From: an uncultured Fibrobacter sp.
GTDB taxonomy: Bacteria; Fibrobacterota; Fibrobacteria; Fibrobacterales; Fibrobacteraceae
Direction of reading: 5' to 3'
NCBI RefSeq assembly: GCF_947305105.1
Contig: NZ_CAMZCS010000001.1
Location: forward strand, 275,582 to 339,581
DNA length: 64,000 bases
In this document: in pieces, positions 1 to 9,422 of the stretch
Numbering within the stretch: position 1 is the first letter of the stretch
Layout of the letters: each line of letters begins with the position of its first letter
Translations under genes and position numbers: made by a program
Notes under the pieces: model-generated
Seen by the model: only the letters and a program-made list of their open reading frames with translations
Database searches by the model: none
Told to the model about the DNA's origin: nothing

Positions 1-2
1 AG

Positions 3-1232
3 GCCTGTAACGCATCGCTTTCCAAGGATGGCTCCAAGCGTACCGCATTCCTGGACTTTGGCGAAAAAACAGACGATAATTTTGTGGGCGAAACGTATAG
101 GGCGCATGAACGCCTGCTGATTGTCGACAGTACGGGGCAGCTGATCCAGTCCGTCAAGGCCCCCGAGGGCTACACCTTTGACCATGTGGAATGGGTCTCG
201 AAAACGAATTTGGTTGTGGGTACGCTGGTGACGCCTTCCGGAAACCATTCCAAAATTTCGCTGACAGATTTGAACGATTCCAGTACGATTATCCTTGCCG
301 AAGGTGACGAACTTTGGCACCCATGCTTGTGGGTCAATCCCGATTTGTCCGTGAATGGGAACTCCAGTGTGAACATCGATAGTGCCGGAATGTACTACAG
401 CGACCGTTTGCCCTATTACTCTGTGGAACTCCGTGTGAAAATGGAAAACTTCTGGACTCGCATGGATTCGGTCACGGCGGTGGCCATGGGCAGTTCCCGC
501 ACGTTGTTCGGCCTGTACGAGAAACAGTTTAAGTCGGTGAACATGTTGAACATGGCGTATTCTTCGGGTGACCTTTACGGTGCAGAATATCTGCTGAAAA
601 ATTACATGTTCAACCATCTGCCTCGTTTCAAGTACCTTGTCCTGGAAATCTCGCCCGACATGTTCTGGCGTAGCGCCGATGAATCGTGGAATCCGATTTT
701 GGAACATGCGGTCGGTTATGCTTACGATGCCAACCACAATTTCTGGATGGACAGCATTCCGGACGGGTTCATGGAGGCTGTGAAAGATGCCCCGAAGCCC
801 ATTTCGGTATTGATGCACCCGTACGATTTCGAGAACTTCCTGTTGCCTTCGACTTCTTGGTACACACCGGATGTCGTTGCAGATACGATGGCGATGAAGC
901 TTGACGATGAAATTGTGGGCGTGAATATGAAGGTGTTCGCATCCATTGTCGACATGTGCAAAAAACATGGCGTGACGGTTGTTGCTCTTGTAATTCCGCG
1001 CCATGCGGGGTACAAAGATACAGGTGCGTTCGGCATGTATGGGCCGAGCCGCTCGGTCACGCAGGATTTGTTTGATTCTCTCCAAAAATACGATGTCGTG
1101 TGGATGGACGAAAACAAGTGGGGCAAGCACGATTATCAAGATGAATCGATGGGATATAACATGGATCATTTGAGCTATATCGGCGCATATAAATTGAGCG
1201 AAAGAGTTGATGCCAAGTTGAAAAAGTTATAA
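3..1232 (+). CDS. TIGR02171-family Fibrobacter paralogue, 3' part (5' end outside window)
   Basis: The reading frame is open from the window edge, so the GTG at 84 is internal and the gene starts upstream. The visible part aligns closely with the C-terminal half of the next gene: first the end of a beta-propeller-like region (ACNASLSKDG..., then the shared GKLIQSV-like strand), then a region with GSSR and a late DHL..IGA motif. These two motifs resemble block I (Ser) and block V (Asp-His) of SGNH/GDSL hydrolases; that assignment is my inference. The family is known as a Fibrobacter-specific paralogous lipoprotein family of unknown function. The stop is 9 bp before the next start, so the two paralogues are probably co-transcribed tandem duplicates. 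Confidence 0.8.
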   Translation, partial: ACNASLSKDGSKRTAFLDFGEKTDDNFVGETYRAHERLLIVDSTGQLIQSVKAPEGYTFDHVEWVSKTNLVVGTLVTPSGNHSKISLTDLNDSSTIILAEGDELWHPCLWVNPDLSVNGNSSVNIDSAGMYYSDRLPYYSVELRVKMENFWTRMDSVTAVAMGSSRTLFGLYEKQFKSVNMLNMAYSSGDLYGAEYLLKNYMFNHLPRFKYLVLEISPDMFWRSADESWNPILEHAVGYAYDANHNFWMDSIPDGFMEAVKDAPKPISVLMHPYDFENFLLPSTSWYTPDVVADTMAMKLDDEIVGVNMKVFASIVDMCKKHGVTVVALVIPRHAGYKDTGAFGMYGPSRSVTQDLFDSLQKYDVVWMDENKWGKHDYQDESMGYNMDHLSYIGAYKLSERVDAKLKKL

Positions 1233-1241
1233 GAGGGAATT

Positions 1242-4034
1242 TTGCGGATCAAGAAGAAAATAGGGATAGGATTTTTTTGTCTGCTTTTGTTGGCGTGTTC
1301 GACAAATGACCTTTCTTCTATAAATTCGGAAAATCCGCCTATAGGGAATGTGTTCAATTTGGAACAAGATTGGCGTCATGTCGATCTTCCCGATACTGTG
1401 GTCGTATTGGGTTCCGACATGCGCAATGTCCCTGCTAGTGAACGCCCGCAAATGAGAGTCTCGCTAAAAAATGATTTTTTCTTGATGCGCCATGAGGTGA
1501 CTTGTGGCGAATTTAATGCGTTGATGAACCCGTCGCATGGCCTTGTCTTGAAATGTTCCAAAAAAGATGTCCCGGCAACGAATGTTACCTTTTATGACGC
1601 AGTGCTTTATGCGAACGAATTGAGCAAGAATCAAAATATGGATACGGCTTATTCGTATTCTGTCGCGGTTTATGATAAAGACAAGCATTGCGTGAATTTG
1701 GAAGGTTTTGTATTCCATCCCGAGGTCAATGCGTTTCGGTTGCCTACGGAGGCCGAATGGGTTTATGTCGCATCGAAAAACTGGGATTCGGCAAAAGGTT
1801 GGACTGCCGACAATTCAGAATATAAACTGCATCCGGTCTGTAGCCTTGCCTCTGAAAATGATTTCTGCGACATGATGGGCAATGCGATGGAATGGGTGAA
1901 TGATTGGCTCGGAAATTTACAGGATACCATTGTCCCTAATTATGTGGGAGCTACTGACGGGGGCGCATTCGATCAGCGTGTTGTCAAGGGCGGGAGTTTC
2001 CGCAATGCCGCTGCGACTATCACTCTGTTTAGCAGAGGGGATGTGTATAAGGTGACGTCTTCGTCGCTTTCGGATTATCTGGGTTTCCGGTTGGCTTTTG
2101 GTTCTATCTCAAATCCGACTTGGATGTTTGGAAATGGTAAAATATCCGGTTCTAAAATAGTTCCGGTTGCAAGCTTGAATAAATTGCAGAGCTATATCTC
2201 TTCAAAGAACATAAAACTTGCATTCCGTGACGATTTATCTGGGAATCTAGCCTATATCGACTATATGGGGAGTGGCTTGTCTGTGTTCGAAATAGACGAT
2301 TCCCTAGACGTTTATCATCCCGAAATTTCGCCCGATGGGAAAAAGGTGGCTTTCTGTACTGGAATCGAAGGTGTTTCTGGCGAATCTCAATTGTATGTTC
2401 GCGACTTGAATGCGGAAGGGGCAAATCTCGTAAAACTTGATGTGAAGAATGCTGCCATTCCCCGTTGGCGTGTCCTTGACAATGGGGACACAGTTATCGT
2501 ATATGTGAGCGGTTCGGGGAATAATAGTGACGATGCGGAATTTAGTAAGTCTTCCACCTGGCAGGTAGCTTTTGCTGGAGGCCAGTTTGGTACGCCCCAA
2601 AAACTTTTTGACGGGGCGTATCATGGAGGAATTAGCGAAGACAACGGCCTTGCTGTTTCGGGCTCGAAACTTTTGCGCGCTCGAATAGCGGCTTCAGGGG
2701 CTACAGTTATGGATAATGCCCGTGATACAGTATGGTTTGGCGGGAATCAAGCTTGTAATGTGTCTTTGGCGCAAGATTACAGCAAACGTACTCTTTTCTT
2801 GGATTTTGCTGGAGAAGCGGGCAAGGCTTTTGTTGGTGAAAAATACGCAGTGCATGAGCGGTTGTTTGTCGCAGACAGTACGGGCAAGTTAATCCAGTCT
2901 GTTGCAGCACCTCCGGGCTATGTTTTTGACCATACGGAATGGGTCTTGAAAAACGGGAAATTTGTTGTGGCGACACTTTCGAATGCAAATGGAGCCCATT
3001 CAAAAATTGTATTGATGAACTTGTCGGACAGCAGCCACATTGAACTGGTTGAAGGCGATGAATTGTGGCATCCGAGTCTTTGGATCGACCTTGACAATTC
3101 TTCGTCTAGAGACACGGGTGACATCTCTGGAGAAACAATTGACCCCTCGCTGGATTTGGATAGTGTAGGCGTATATTTTACCGAAGGAATGGAGTGGACC
3201 CATGAAGTTTTAGCCATAAAGATGAAGATTCTTTTTGACTATATGGACGAAATAGAGTATCTCTGTGTGGGCAGTTCCCGTGTAGAAGATGGTATTTATG
3301 CGACGAAAATTACGTCGGGATTTGCGGTCAATATGGGGCATCCTGGGAATGATATGGATGCGTCCTTGTATATTGCTGAAAATTACGGATTTAACCACCT
3401 GAAAAAATTGAAGGCCGTGGTTGTGGCTTTGGATTTTGATTTGTGGCAGATGACAACGGAATTCACTGAAAAAATGTTCTGTTGCTTGCCCGGTTTTGTT
3501 TATGATGCGAATCATGCGTTCTGGCCGGATGGATTACCCACTGGATTTCATGTAGCTAGGGACCGGTCGTACAAAGTTTCTCAGGCGGGGCATTTGCTGT
3601 ATTACGGATCCCGCGGGTACCTCATGAACAATCCGGCGGAATGGGGGAGTGTGCTTGTTGAATCGGATTCTACATGGGCCGATCGGAATTATGCAGCAGT
3701 ACAATGGAATTTGGACAGACTTTCTGCGTTCTTGTCACAGGCTATTTCTAAGGGAATTTATGTGGTGGGGGTTGTTTTCCCGCAGAATCCTGCATATAAG
3801 AATACAGGCTCGTTCGGCCGTTATGGGCCTTCTCGGAGTGTTGCAGAACGGATCATGAAAGCCCTTGCCGACATGGAACAGTTGTATCCCAATTTCGTTG
3901 TGATGGATGAAAATAAGATGGGGAATCATGATTATACCGATTCCATGGCTTTGAATTCTGACCATTTGAGTGCATTGGGTGCTGAATTGGTATCTTCTCG
4001 GTTGGACTCTTTACTTGAATCGATAATAAAGTAA
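1242..4034 (+). CDS. TIGR02171-family lipoprotein: FGE-sulfatase + propeller + SGNH-like domains
   Basis: 930 residues from a TTG start preceded by AGAGGG (1231-1236). The N-terminus is a lipoprotein signal with lipobox LLLLAC, so the protein should be anchored in a membrane. Residues about 45-290 look like the formylglycine-generating-enzyme/sulfatase-modifying-factor fold (RLPTEAEW near 166, then GNAMEWVNDW, VVKGGSF, LGFRLAF). Residues about 315-610 carry TolB/PD40-like repeats (PEISPDGKKVAF). The last 300 residues contain GSSR near 676 and a DHLSALGA motif near 907, reminiscent of the Ser and Asp-His blocks of SGNH hydrolases. The family has no established function; an extracytoplasmic role in sugar-ester or wall chemistry is speculation from the domains. 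The gene lies between a paralogue and a membrane protein with gaps under 10 bp. Confidence 0.85.
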   Translation: MRIKKKIGIGFFCLLLLACSTNDLSSINSENPPIGNVFNLEQDWRHVDLPDTVVVLGSDMRNVPASERPQMRVSLKNDFFLMRHEVTCGEFNALMNPSHGLVLKCSKKDVPATNVTFYDAVLYANELSKNQNMDTAYSYSVAVYDKDKHCVNLEGFVFHPEVNAFRLPTEAEWVYVASKNWDSAKGWTADNSEYKLHPVCSLASENDFCDMMGNAMEWVNDWLGNLQDTIVPNYVGATDGGAFDQRVVKGGSFRNAAATITLFSRGDVYKVTSSSLSDYLGFRLAFGSISNPTWMFGNGKISGSKIVPVASLNKLQSYISSKNIKLAFRDDLSGNLAYIDYMGSGLSVFEIDDSLDVYHPEISPDGKKVAFCTGIEGVSGESQLYVRDLNAEGANLVKLDVKNAAIPRWRVLDNGDTVIVYVSGSGNNSDDAEFSKSSTWQVAFAGGQFGTPQKLFDGAYHGGISEDNGLAVSGSKLLRARIAASGATVMDNARDTVWFGGNQACNVSLAQDYSKRTLFLDFAGEAGKAFVGEKYAVHERLFVADSTGKLIQSVAAPPGYVFDHTEWVLKNGKFVVATLSNANGAHSKIVLMNLSDSSHIELVEGDELWHPSLWIDLDNSSSRDTGDISGETIDPSLDLDSVGVYFTEGMEWTHEVLAIKMKILFDYMDEIEYLCVGSSRVEDGIYATKITSGFAVNMGHPGNDMDASLYIAENYGFNHLKKLKAVVVALDFDLWQMTTEFTEKMFCCLPGFVYDANHAFWPDGLPTGFHVARDRSYKVSQAGHLLYYGSRGYLMNNPAEWGSVLVESDSTWADRNYAAVQWNLDRLSAFLSQAISKGIYVVGVVFPQNPAYKNTGSFGRYGPSRSVAERIMKALADMEQLYPNFVVMDENKMGNHDYTDSMALNSDHLSALGAELVSSRLDSLLESIIK

Positions 4035-4040
4035 CGCTGA

Positions 4041-5582
4041 TTGAAATGCTCGGTTTTAAATAGGAAAACTGTTTTTGCGGTCGCATTTGTTGCGGCTCTG
4101 TTTTCCATATTCCCGCTGACCGATACGGATATCTGGTGGCATTTGGCTTGCGCTCGCGAGTGGGTGCAGACTTGGACTCCGTCCCGTTCGCCGGTGGTGA
4201 ATGTCCACGAATACTTCCAGAGGGTGGTGGGCTTTGTCTACGGCATTGGTGGTGCCCCGCTCCTCGTTGCGTTCAAGGCGGTTTTGTGGGGCATCGTTTT
4301 TGCGCTTTTCCTGTTGCCGCATAGGGAACGTTGTGCAGAAAGCCAAAGTAAGCCCGCTGCGCTTGTTGGCGCTACGCTTGCTGCACTAGTCCTTTTCGTT
4401 TTCCGCTACCACTTCGAAATCCGCCCCGTGCTCTTTTCGCTATTGTTCCTCGGAATCTACTGGAACCTCCTTCCCGAAATTTTAAATTCATCGTCCCATT
4501 CTTCTCAAACTTCGCGCCTCGAGCCTCGAACCTATTTCCTTCTCCTTTTCGTCCTAGTCATTCAATGGTTCTGGTGCAAATGCCAAGGGCTCTACATCTT
4601 GGGCCCGCTTTTTGCGCTGGCGGTACTGGTTTCTGCATGGCTCGGTGCTTGGCGGTTGAAAATAAAGTTGCCGAAAAAGGTCCGGCTATTCCATGTGGGC
4701 GTTGTGCTTGCCCTGTTTGCAATGCCGTTTTTGCACAGCGAAGGGCTGAACTTGTTCCTCTATCCGTTTGGCCTCTTGGACCGCCTTGTCGGAATGAGCC
4801 CGTCGGCTAGCGTATTTGCAAGCGAAATCGCCGAGAACCGTTCTCCGTTCACGTTGTTGTTGGCGGGGGAGAATGCTTTGGAATGTGTGGTGATGATTGC
4901 CCTGTGTGTCGCCGGGCTTGTATTTGCCGTTTGGAATATGCTCAATGGCCGGCTCGGCTTGATGCCAATCTGCCTTTTTGCGACCGCAGCCCTTGCGCTC
5001 ATCGCCGAACGCAACTTCGTGCTGTATATGCCAGTGTTGCTGTATGGCACGGTCGCGTTCTCCACTAACCACCAACCACCAACCACTAACCACTTCCTAC
5101 TGTCTACTTCCTACTTCCTACTGTCTACTGTCTACTTCCTACTCTTCTTCCTTCTCGGCCTCTGGGCGCGTTCTCTCCTCGCTTACGATATTTCCATGAT
5201 TGCTTCCCAACGTGTCCCGGTAGATGCCGCCGCCTGGATGGCCGCTCACCCGCACGAAGGCCATCTGTTCAACGACGACCGTGCCGGTGGCTATCTCGAA
5301 TTTGTGAATCCTTCGGACCCTGTCTACATCGACGGACGCTTTATCCTCAAGACGGCGGATTTCTTTGAACGCTACCTGCGTTATGCCGACGATCCGGCCC
5401 TGTTCATGCACGATGCCGATTCGTTGCATTTTGGCCGCGCCATTTTCCCGCTCCGCTATTATGCCCGTTGGGGGAGCCTCCTCTCGGTGCTCGAAGCGCA
5501 GGAAGACTGGAATGTTGCGTACCGTGATTCTCTCTACATTGTTCTAAATCACGATATTTGGAATTTTGTCAGTGAAAGGTAA
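4041..5582 (+). CDS. multi-pass membrane protein of unknown function
   Basis: 513 residues, TTG start 7 bp after the previous stop, so probably the last gene of the same transcript. About ten hydrophobic segments are visible. The first is followed by DTDIWWHLACAREW, a pattern often seen in the first outer loop of polytopic glycosyltransferase-like membrane proteins; I cannot assign a family beyond that. The C-terminal about 130 residues are soluble (DDRAGGYLEF, DGRFILKTADFFERY). Residues 341-368 are encoded by intergenic-type 7-bp repeats (5062-5143), which produce a seven-residue periodic stretch (FLLSTS/YFLLSTV/YFLL) within a predicted membrane helix. The frame continues cleanly across the repeat, so the gene still appears intact. 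Confidence 0.7.
   Translation: MKCSVLNRKTVFAVAFVAALFSIFPLTDTDIWWHLACAREWVQTWTPSRSPVVNVHEYFQRVVGFVYGIGGAPLLVAFKAVLWGIVFALFLLPHRERCAESQSKPAALVGATLAALVLFVFRYHFEIRPVLFSLLFLGIYWNLLPEILNSSSHSSQTSRLEPRTYFLLLFVLVIQWFWCKCQGLYILGPLFALAVLVSAWLGAWRLKIKLPKKVRLFHVGVVLALFAMPFLHSEGLNLFLYPFGLLDRLVGMSPSASVFASEIAENRSPFTLLLAGENALECVVMIALCVAGLVFAVWNMLNGRLGLMPICLFATAALALIAERNFVLYMPVLLYGTVAFSTNHQPPTTNHFLLSTSYFLLSTVYFLLFFLLGLWARSLLAYDISMIASQRVPVDAAAWMAAHPHEGHLFNDDRAGGYLEFVNPSDPVYIDGRFILKTADFFERYLRYADDPALFMHDADSLHFGRAIFPLRYYARWGSLLSVLEAQEDWNVAYRDSLYIVLNHDIWNFVSER
5062..5143 (+). repeat. 7-bp repeat run inside a coding sequence
   Basis: Successive heptamers of the forms CACTAAC/CACCAAC and then TTCCTAC/TGTCTAC fill about 80 bp. 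They match the heptamers of the intergenic elements at 8526, 10311, 60527 and 63791. Three heptamers equal seven codons, so the run is neutral to the frame and yields a repeated peptide. Confidence 0.85.
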
Positions 5583-5596
5583 GTTTTTATTTTGGG

Positions 5597-5615
5597 AAAA
5601 AGTGATGTTGAACAC
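5597..5615 (+). promoter_or_regulatory. possible shared upstream box of secreted glycosidase genes
   Basis: AAAAGTGATGTTGAACAC occurs about 105 bp before the GH8 start. A copy with one mismatch lies at 18833-18850 before the fifth GH11 gene. It may be a promoter element or a regulator site; only two copies are visible here. Confidence 0.35.
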
Positions 5616-5718
5616 GTATGGCTTTGGGGCTATGCCCTATTTCCCGAAATATTCATTATTTTTAATAAGAATGTTTGATGAATGTTGCATCAGGCGAAAA
5701 ACCTTTTAAGGAATGCTT

Positions 5719-7236
5719 ATGAATGGTTTGGTAAAAATTGCTATGGTATCGACGTTTGCTTTTGGCTTGGCCCAGGCAACGGTCAATTTCCCGTACCCGC
5801 AGAGCACCAACTATGGTGGAAACGGGATTGTGCTTTCGAATCCGACGGAATCGGCTGCACAGTTGAAGGCTGCGTTTGACTACTACTTGAAGAACAAGTA
5901 CAAGGAAAACGGTTCGTATGCCGCTATTGAAAAAGACCCGGGTAGCTATGTCTCGGAAGGGACTGGCTACGGCATGTTGATGATGGTCTATTTCAGTGAC
6001 AATACGACGAGCTATCAGTCCCAGTTCGATAAACTGTGGGCGTTCTACAAGGCTGGCTCCAATGAGCATGGGCTCATGAACTGGGCGTTTGGAACTTTGA
6101 CTCCGTCGGACAACAAGGCCAACGCTGCAACGGACGCCGAAATGGATGTCGCTGCTGCCTTGATCATGGCCTCGTATCAGTTTGGCGATGAAAAGTATCT
6201 CGACGAAGCGCGTACTCTTTTGAAAAACGTAAAGAAGTACGAGTTTGAAGACAACGGATTGCACAAGCCGGGCGATGCGTGGAACGACAAAAAGAACCCT
6301 TCGTATGCGGCTCCTGCATATTACAAACTGTTTGCCGAAGTGGATACGGAAAATGCCGAGTTCTGGAAAACTACCGCGCTGAATGCCAACTATACTTTAC
6401 TCGAAGCCAATTCGGCGGAATACTCTACGGGGCTTTTTGACAACTGGTGCGATGCCAGCGGAAAGGGTATGGATAAGTACTATGGGTACGATGCTGCCCG
6501 TACGCCTTGGCGCCTGGCTCAGGACTTTTACTGGTTCGGTGAGTCAAAGGCAAAGACGATGCTCGACAAGCTTGGAAAGTGGGTGAGTGGCAAGGATCCT
6601 GCGAATATCAAAGGAACGATTGAACGTGGCGGAGAGCAGATGTGGAATGACCACAATAGTACGTTTGTTGCAACGTTGATGACCTCTCTAGTTACGGATG
6701 CTTCGAATCAGGGCAAATTGGACGCCTATTGGGCAGAAGCAGTTAGTTTGGGCGATGAAGCTTATTTTGAACAGTCCATGAAGGTCCTTTGCGGTCTCCT
6801 CGTTTCGGGAAACATGCCGAACTTTGCCAATCCTCCTGCGGCACCGCAGAGCTCCAGTGCCGGGCCTGAATCTTCGGCAGTCTCTTCGTCGAGCGGGGTG
6901 GGGCCTGGCTCGGGTTCCAGCAGTTCTGGGCCGGTACAGAATGGGTCTAGCAGTAGTGCTATCGGCCCGAAAACGAGCAGTTCCGCTGCCGATGCAATTG
7001 CCGCCCCGGCCTTGCTCCCGGCAGAATCGTTCGCTTTGCATGGCCGCGTACTCCAGCTGAACTTGCATACGGCTGCCCATGTGGACGTCGCTTCCGTGAC
7101 GGGTGTCGTTGTCAAGTCGTTCCGTGCCGGTGCGAATTCTACGAGCGTCTCGCTGGCAGACTTGCCTTGCGGAACTTATCTGGTCCGCGTCCAGTCTGCG
7201 GGTATGGCCCGAATCCGGACATTCACAATCAAGTAA
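5719..7236 (+). CDS. secreted GH8 endoglucanase/xylanase-type glycosidase
   Basis: I prefer the ATG at 5719 over the one at 5713 because AAGGA (5708-5712) is then 6 bp away. The protein begins with a signal peptide ending near GLAQA. The catalytic domain (to about residue 370) has family-8 hallmarks: SEGTGYGM with the likely acid Glu80 and ATDAEMDVAAALIMA with Asp139/Asp143, counted from the 5719 start. GH8 enzymes cleave beta-1,4-linked glucans, xylans or chitosan; substrate cannot be fixed from the sequence. A Ser/Pro/Gly-rich linker (about 378-430) leads to a C-terminal domain ending in CGTYLVRVQSAGMARIRTF, similar to type 9 secretion sorting tails. It is followed by a hairpin terminator. 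It fits the cell-wall-degrading role of the neighbouring xylanases. Confidence 0.9.
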   Translation: MNGLVKIAMVSTFAFGLAQATVNFPYPQSTNYGGNGIVLSNPTESAAQLKAAFDYYLKNKYKENGSYAAIEKDPGSYVSEGTGYGMLMMVYFSDNTTSYQSQFDKLWAFYKAGSNEHGLMNWAFGTLTPSDNKANAATDAEMDVAAALIMASYQFGDEKYLDEARTLLKNVKKYEFEDNGLHKPGDAWNDKKNPSYAAPAYYKLFAEVDTENAEFWKTTALNANYTLLEANSAEYSTGLFDNWCDASGKGMDKYYGYDAARTPWRLAQDFYWFGESKAKTMLDKLGKWVSGKDPANIKGTIERGGEQMWNDHNSTFVATLMTSLVTDASNQGKLDAYWAEAVSLGDEAYFEQSMKVLCGLLVSGNMPNFANPPAAPQSSSAGPESSAVSSSSGVGPGSGSSSSGPVQNGSSSSAIGPKTSSSAADAIAAPALLPAESFALHGRVLQLNLHTAAHVDVASVTGVVVKSFRAGANSTSVSLADLPCGTYLVRVQSAGMARIRTFTIK

Positions 7237-7260
7237 TGCGATTGAGGACGAAGAAAAGTA

Positions 7261-7290
7261 AAAACGGATTTTGATAATCCGTTTTTTTTG
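7261..7290 (+). terminator. Rho-independent terminator after the GH8 gene
   Basis: Stem AACGGATT/AATCCGTT with a short loop, followed by eight T residues. Confidence 0.85.
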
Positions 7291-7321
7291 TATTATTCTT
7301 TTCAAAGAAAAAGGTTTATTT

Positions 7322-8527
7322 ATGAAGAAATCGCTTTATCCTAAGTTTGCTGCTACGGTGCTTTTTGCCGTGACTTCGATTTTTGCCCAGCAGGGTGCCC
7401 CGACGGGAGCTGCTGTTGATCCGTCTGCCGACGAGCAGAAGGCGCTTTCTGCCTTGAAGGGTAAACTTGAGGGGGCGATTGTATGGGCGACGAGCCGTGC
7501 CAATTCGCATCACGATATTTGGATTATGAACGCCGACGGCACGAATGCCCGTGCGCTTACCCAAGGCGACAATGTGGACTGGTTCCCGCGCATTTCTCCG
7601 GATGGCTCTACGGTGCTGTTCAACCGCAGCAAGGGGGGCTGGGTTCCCGAAAACGACGCCAACTACCCTGAAAAGTGGGACTTGTGGATGGTCGACATCT
7701 CGGGCGAGAATCCGCGCAAAGTCGTGGACAACGCCACGTGGGGTACCTGGAGGCCCGATGGCAAGTCTATCGTGTTCAGCCGTGCCGGTAAAGTCTTCAC
7801 GATGGACCTTGCGAGCAAAAAGGAAACGCTCGTACTCGATGGCGAAAAGGCATTCAACAAGTCTGGCGTGATTCTGCAAGAGCCCAACATGAGTCCCGAC
7901 GGCAAGCATGTGGCGATTACGCTCCGCGGCTCCATGCGCGAAACGGGCGTGTGGGATTTGGAAAAGTCCGTGTGGACCAAGTCCGGCGATGGTTGCCAGA
8001 TTGACTGGAATTTTGACGGCTCCAAGCTCTACCGCGTGAACCCGACGGGTAATGGCGGTACCGCTGCTCCGAGTGAAATCCTGTGGTTTAGCGCCAAGGA
8101 TGGCAAGCAAGTCGAGAAGGTCGGCTTCTTCGGCATCCCGAAGAATGTGAAGCTGATGGATTTGCCCGGCCGCCGCAGCCATGAATATTTCCCGCGCCTC
8201 ACGCCCGATGGCAAGTGGCTTGTTTGGGGTGCGACCGACAAGGGCCACGACCACGACCTGTTCGACTACGAACTCTATATCTGGAAGATTGGAGAACCGG
8301 TGGAAACTGCGACCCGCATTACTTACCACACGGGTAACGACCGCTGGCCGGATATCTGGCTTGGCAAGGTCCCCGTGAAAGAAACTCCGAAGCCTGCGGC
8401 CCAGGCTGCCGCAGCTGTCGCGAATGTCCCTGCCGCTGTTGCCGGTGGCGTGAGCGAAGCCAAGATGGATGAACTCATCCAGGCGATTGACCGCCTCACC
8501 GAGGCAGTGAAGTCGCTTGCGAAATAG
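7322..8527 (+). CDS. periplasmic TolB-like beta-propeller (PD40) protein
   Basis: Start chosen at ATG 7322, where MKKSLYPKF opens a clear signal peptide ending IFAQ; a longer frame would begin inside the preceding terminator. 401 residues. Repeated WIMNADGTNAR, PRISPDGSTVLF and MSPDGKHVAI units are PD40/WD40-like blades of a TolB-type propeller. After an Ala/Pro-rich linker (about residues 358-380) the C-terminus is a short amphipathic helix (MDELIQAIDRLTEAVKSL) that could form a coiled coil. It is not TolB itself, since the N-terminal TolB domain is absent. It probably binds a partner in the periplasm or cell surface; function unknown. Confidence 0.75.
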   Translation: MKKSLYPKFAATVLFAVTSIFAQQGAPTGAAVDPSADEQKALSALKGKLEGAIVWATSRANSHHDIWIMNADGTNARALTQGDNVDWFPRISPDGSTVLFNRSKGGWVPENDANYPEKWDLWMVDISGENPRKVVDNATWGTWRPDGKSIVFSRAGKVFTMDLASKKETLVLDGEKAFNKSGVILQEPNMSPDGKHVAITLRGSMRETGVWDLEKSVWTKSGDGCQIDWNFDGSKLYRVNPTGNGGTAAPSEILWFSAKDGKQVEKVGFFGIPKNVKLMDLPGRRSHEYFPRLTPDGKWLVWGATDKGHDHDLFDYELYIWKIGEPVETATRITYHTGNDRWPDIWLGKVPVKETPKPAAQAAAAVANVPAAVAGGVSEAKMDELIQAIDRLTEAVKSLAK

Positions 8528-8589
8528 TAGACGGTAGACAGTAGGAAGTAGACAGGTATAAGACTTCCTACTTCTAACTTCCTACTTCC
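8526..8589. repeat. heptamer repeat element, convergent
   Basis: AGTAGAC/AGTAGGA-type heptamers, a short centre, then TTCCTAC-type heptamers in the opposite sense. The stop codon of the methyltransferase gene at 8574 lies inside the right arm. Confidence 0.8.
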
Positions 8590-9329
8590 GACCTTATCTT
8601 AAAACACATAATGGCGAATGCCCCGGCGACATTCATGCTCGCCTTGCGGCCTGCCATGGGGATTGTCACTTTCATCGTCGCCTCTGCCATCAGTTCGGGG
8701 GCGATTCCTAATTCTTCGTTTCCGAGGATGATGAGACCCTTTTCGGGCCATGTTACGTTGTTTATGCTCGGAATGTCTTCGCCGGTTTCGAGTGCGATGA
8801 TCTCGTAGCCGTTTTCCTTGTGCCACTTGACGCAATCGAATGGGCTGTCCCAGCGCTTAATGGGGATCCATTCCTGGCATCCGCGGGCGGCGCTTTTTAC
8901 GGTCACATGATCGGGACCGCAACTGTAACCGCTCAGGTGTACCCCTTCGAGCCCAAAACAATCCGTGCTCCTGATGATGGAACCCACGTTGAATGCGCTG
9001 CGGAGGTTGTGGACGAGTACGGCGAAGGGGAGGGGAGCTTCGTTTGGCGTTTCACGATCGCCCGGTTCTTGCTCTAGGTAAACATCTCGTTCGAATCCGA
9101 GTCCGGCGCGGGTACGGAATGTCTTGTAGAGGTCTATCATTTGTGCCTGATTTTTACCGGTAAGACGCTCGCTTTCGGGGAGTTTCATCCATTCGGCATA
9201 GGTGTCGAATTCACGCTTGGCGCGGGGCACGTCGTCGCCCAGTTGCAAGATGATGACACGCAATAATTCGGCCATGCGTTTGGCCTTAGAGGTGTCCTTG
9301 GTTGCCAAAAATTTTTTCTCGGAAAACAT
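8574..9329 (-). CDS. SpoU/TrmH-family RNA 2'-O-methyltransferase
   Basis: 251 residues. The SPOUT-fold motifs are clear: motif 1 NLRSAFNVGSIIRS with the conserved Asn/Arg, motif 2 GLIILGNEELGI, and motif 3 VTIPMAGRKASMNVAGAF, which form the trefoil knot that binds S-adenosylmethionine. The N-terminal 85 residues are a helical extension of unknown role. The enzyme methylates a ribose in tRNA or rRNA; the site cannot be deduced. The last codons (RSEVGS) and the stop are encoded by the heptamer repeat, so the repeat appears to have replaced the original gene end. Confidence 0.88.
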   Translation of the reverse strand: MFSEKKFLATKDTSKAKRMAELLRVIILQLGDDVPRAKREFDTYAEWMKLPESERLTGKNQAQMIDLYKTFRTRAGLGFERDVYLEQEPGDRETPNEAPLPFAVLVHNLRSAFNVGSIIRSTDCFGLEGVHLSGYSCGPDHVTVKSAARGCQEWIPIKRWDSPFDCVKWHKENGYEIIALETGEDIPSINNVTWPEKGLIILGNEELGIAPELMAEATMKVTIPMAGRKASMNVAGAFAIMCFKIRSEVGS

Positions 9330-9422
9330 GCTGAAAATATAGTTCTATTTGGCGTGAAAAGGCTGTGTTCGGAGGCCTGAATCTATGCGCGACTTTTACG
9401 CTTTTTACTATCTTTATATTAC

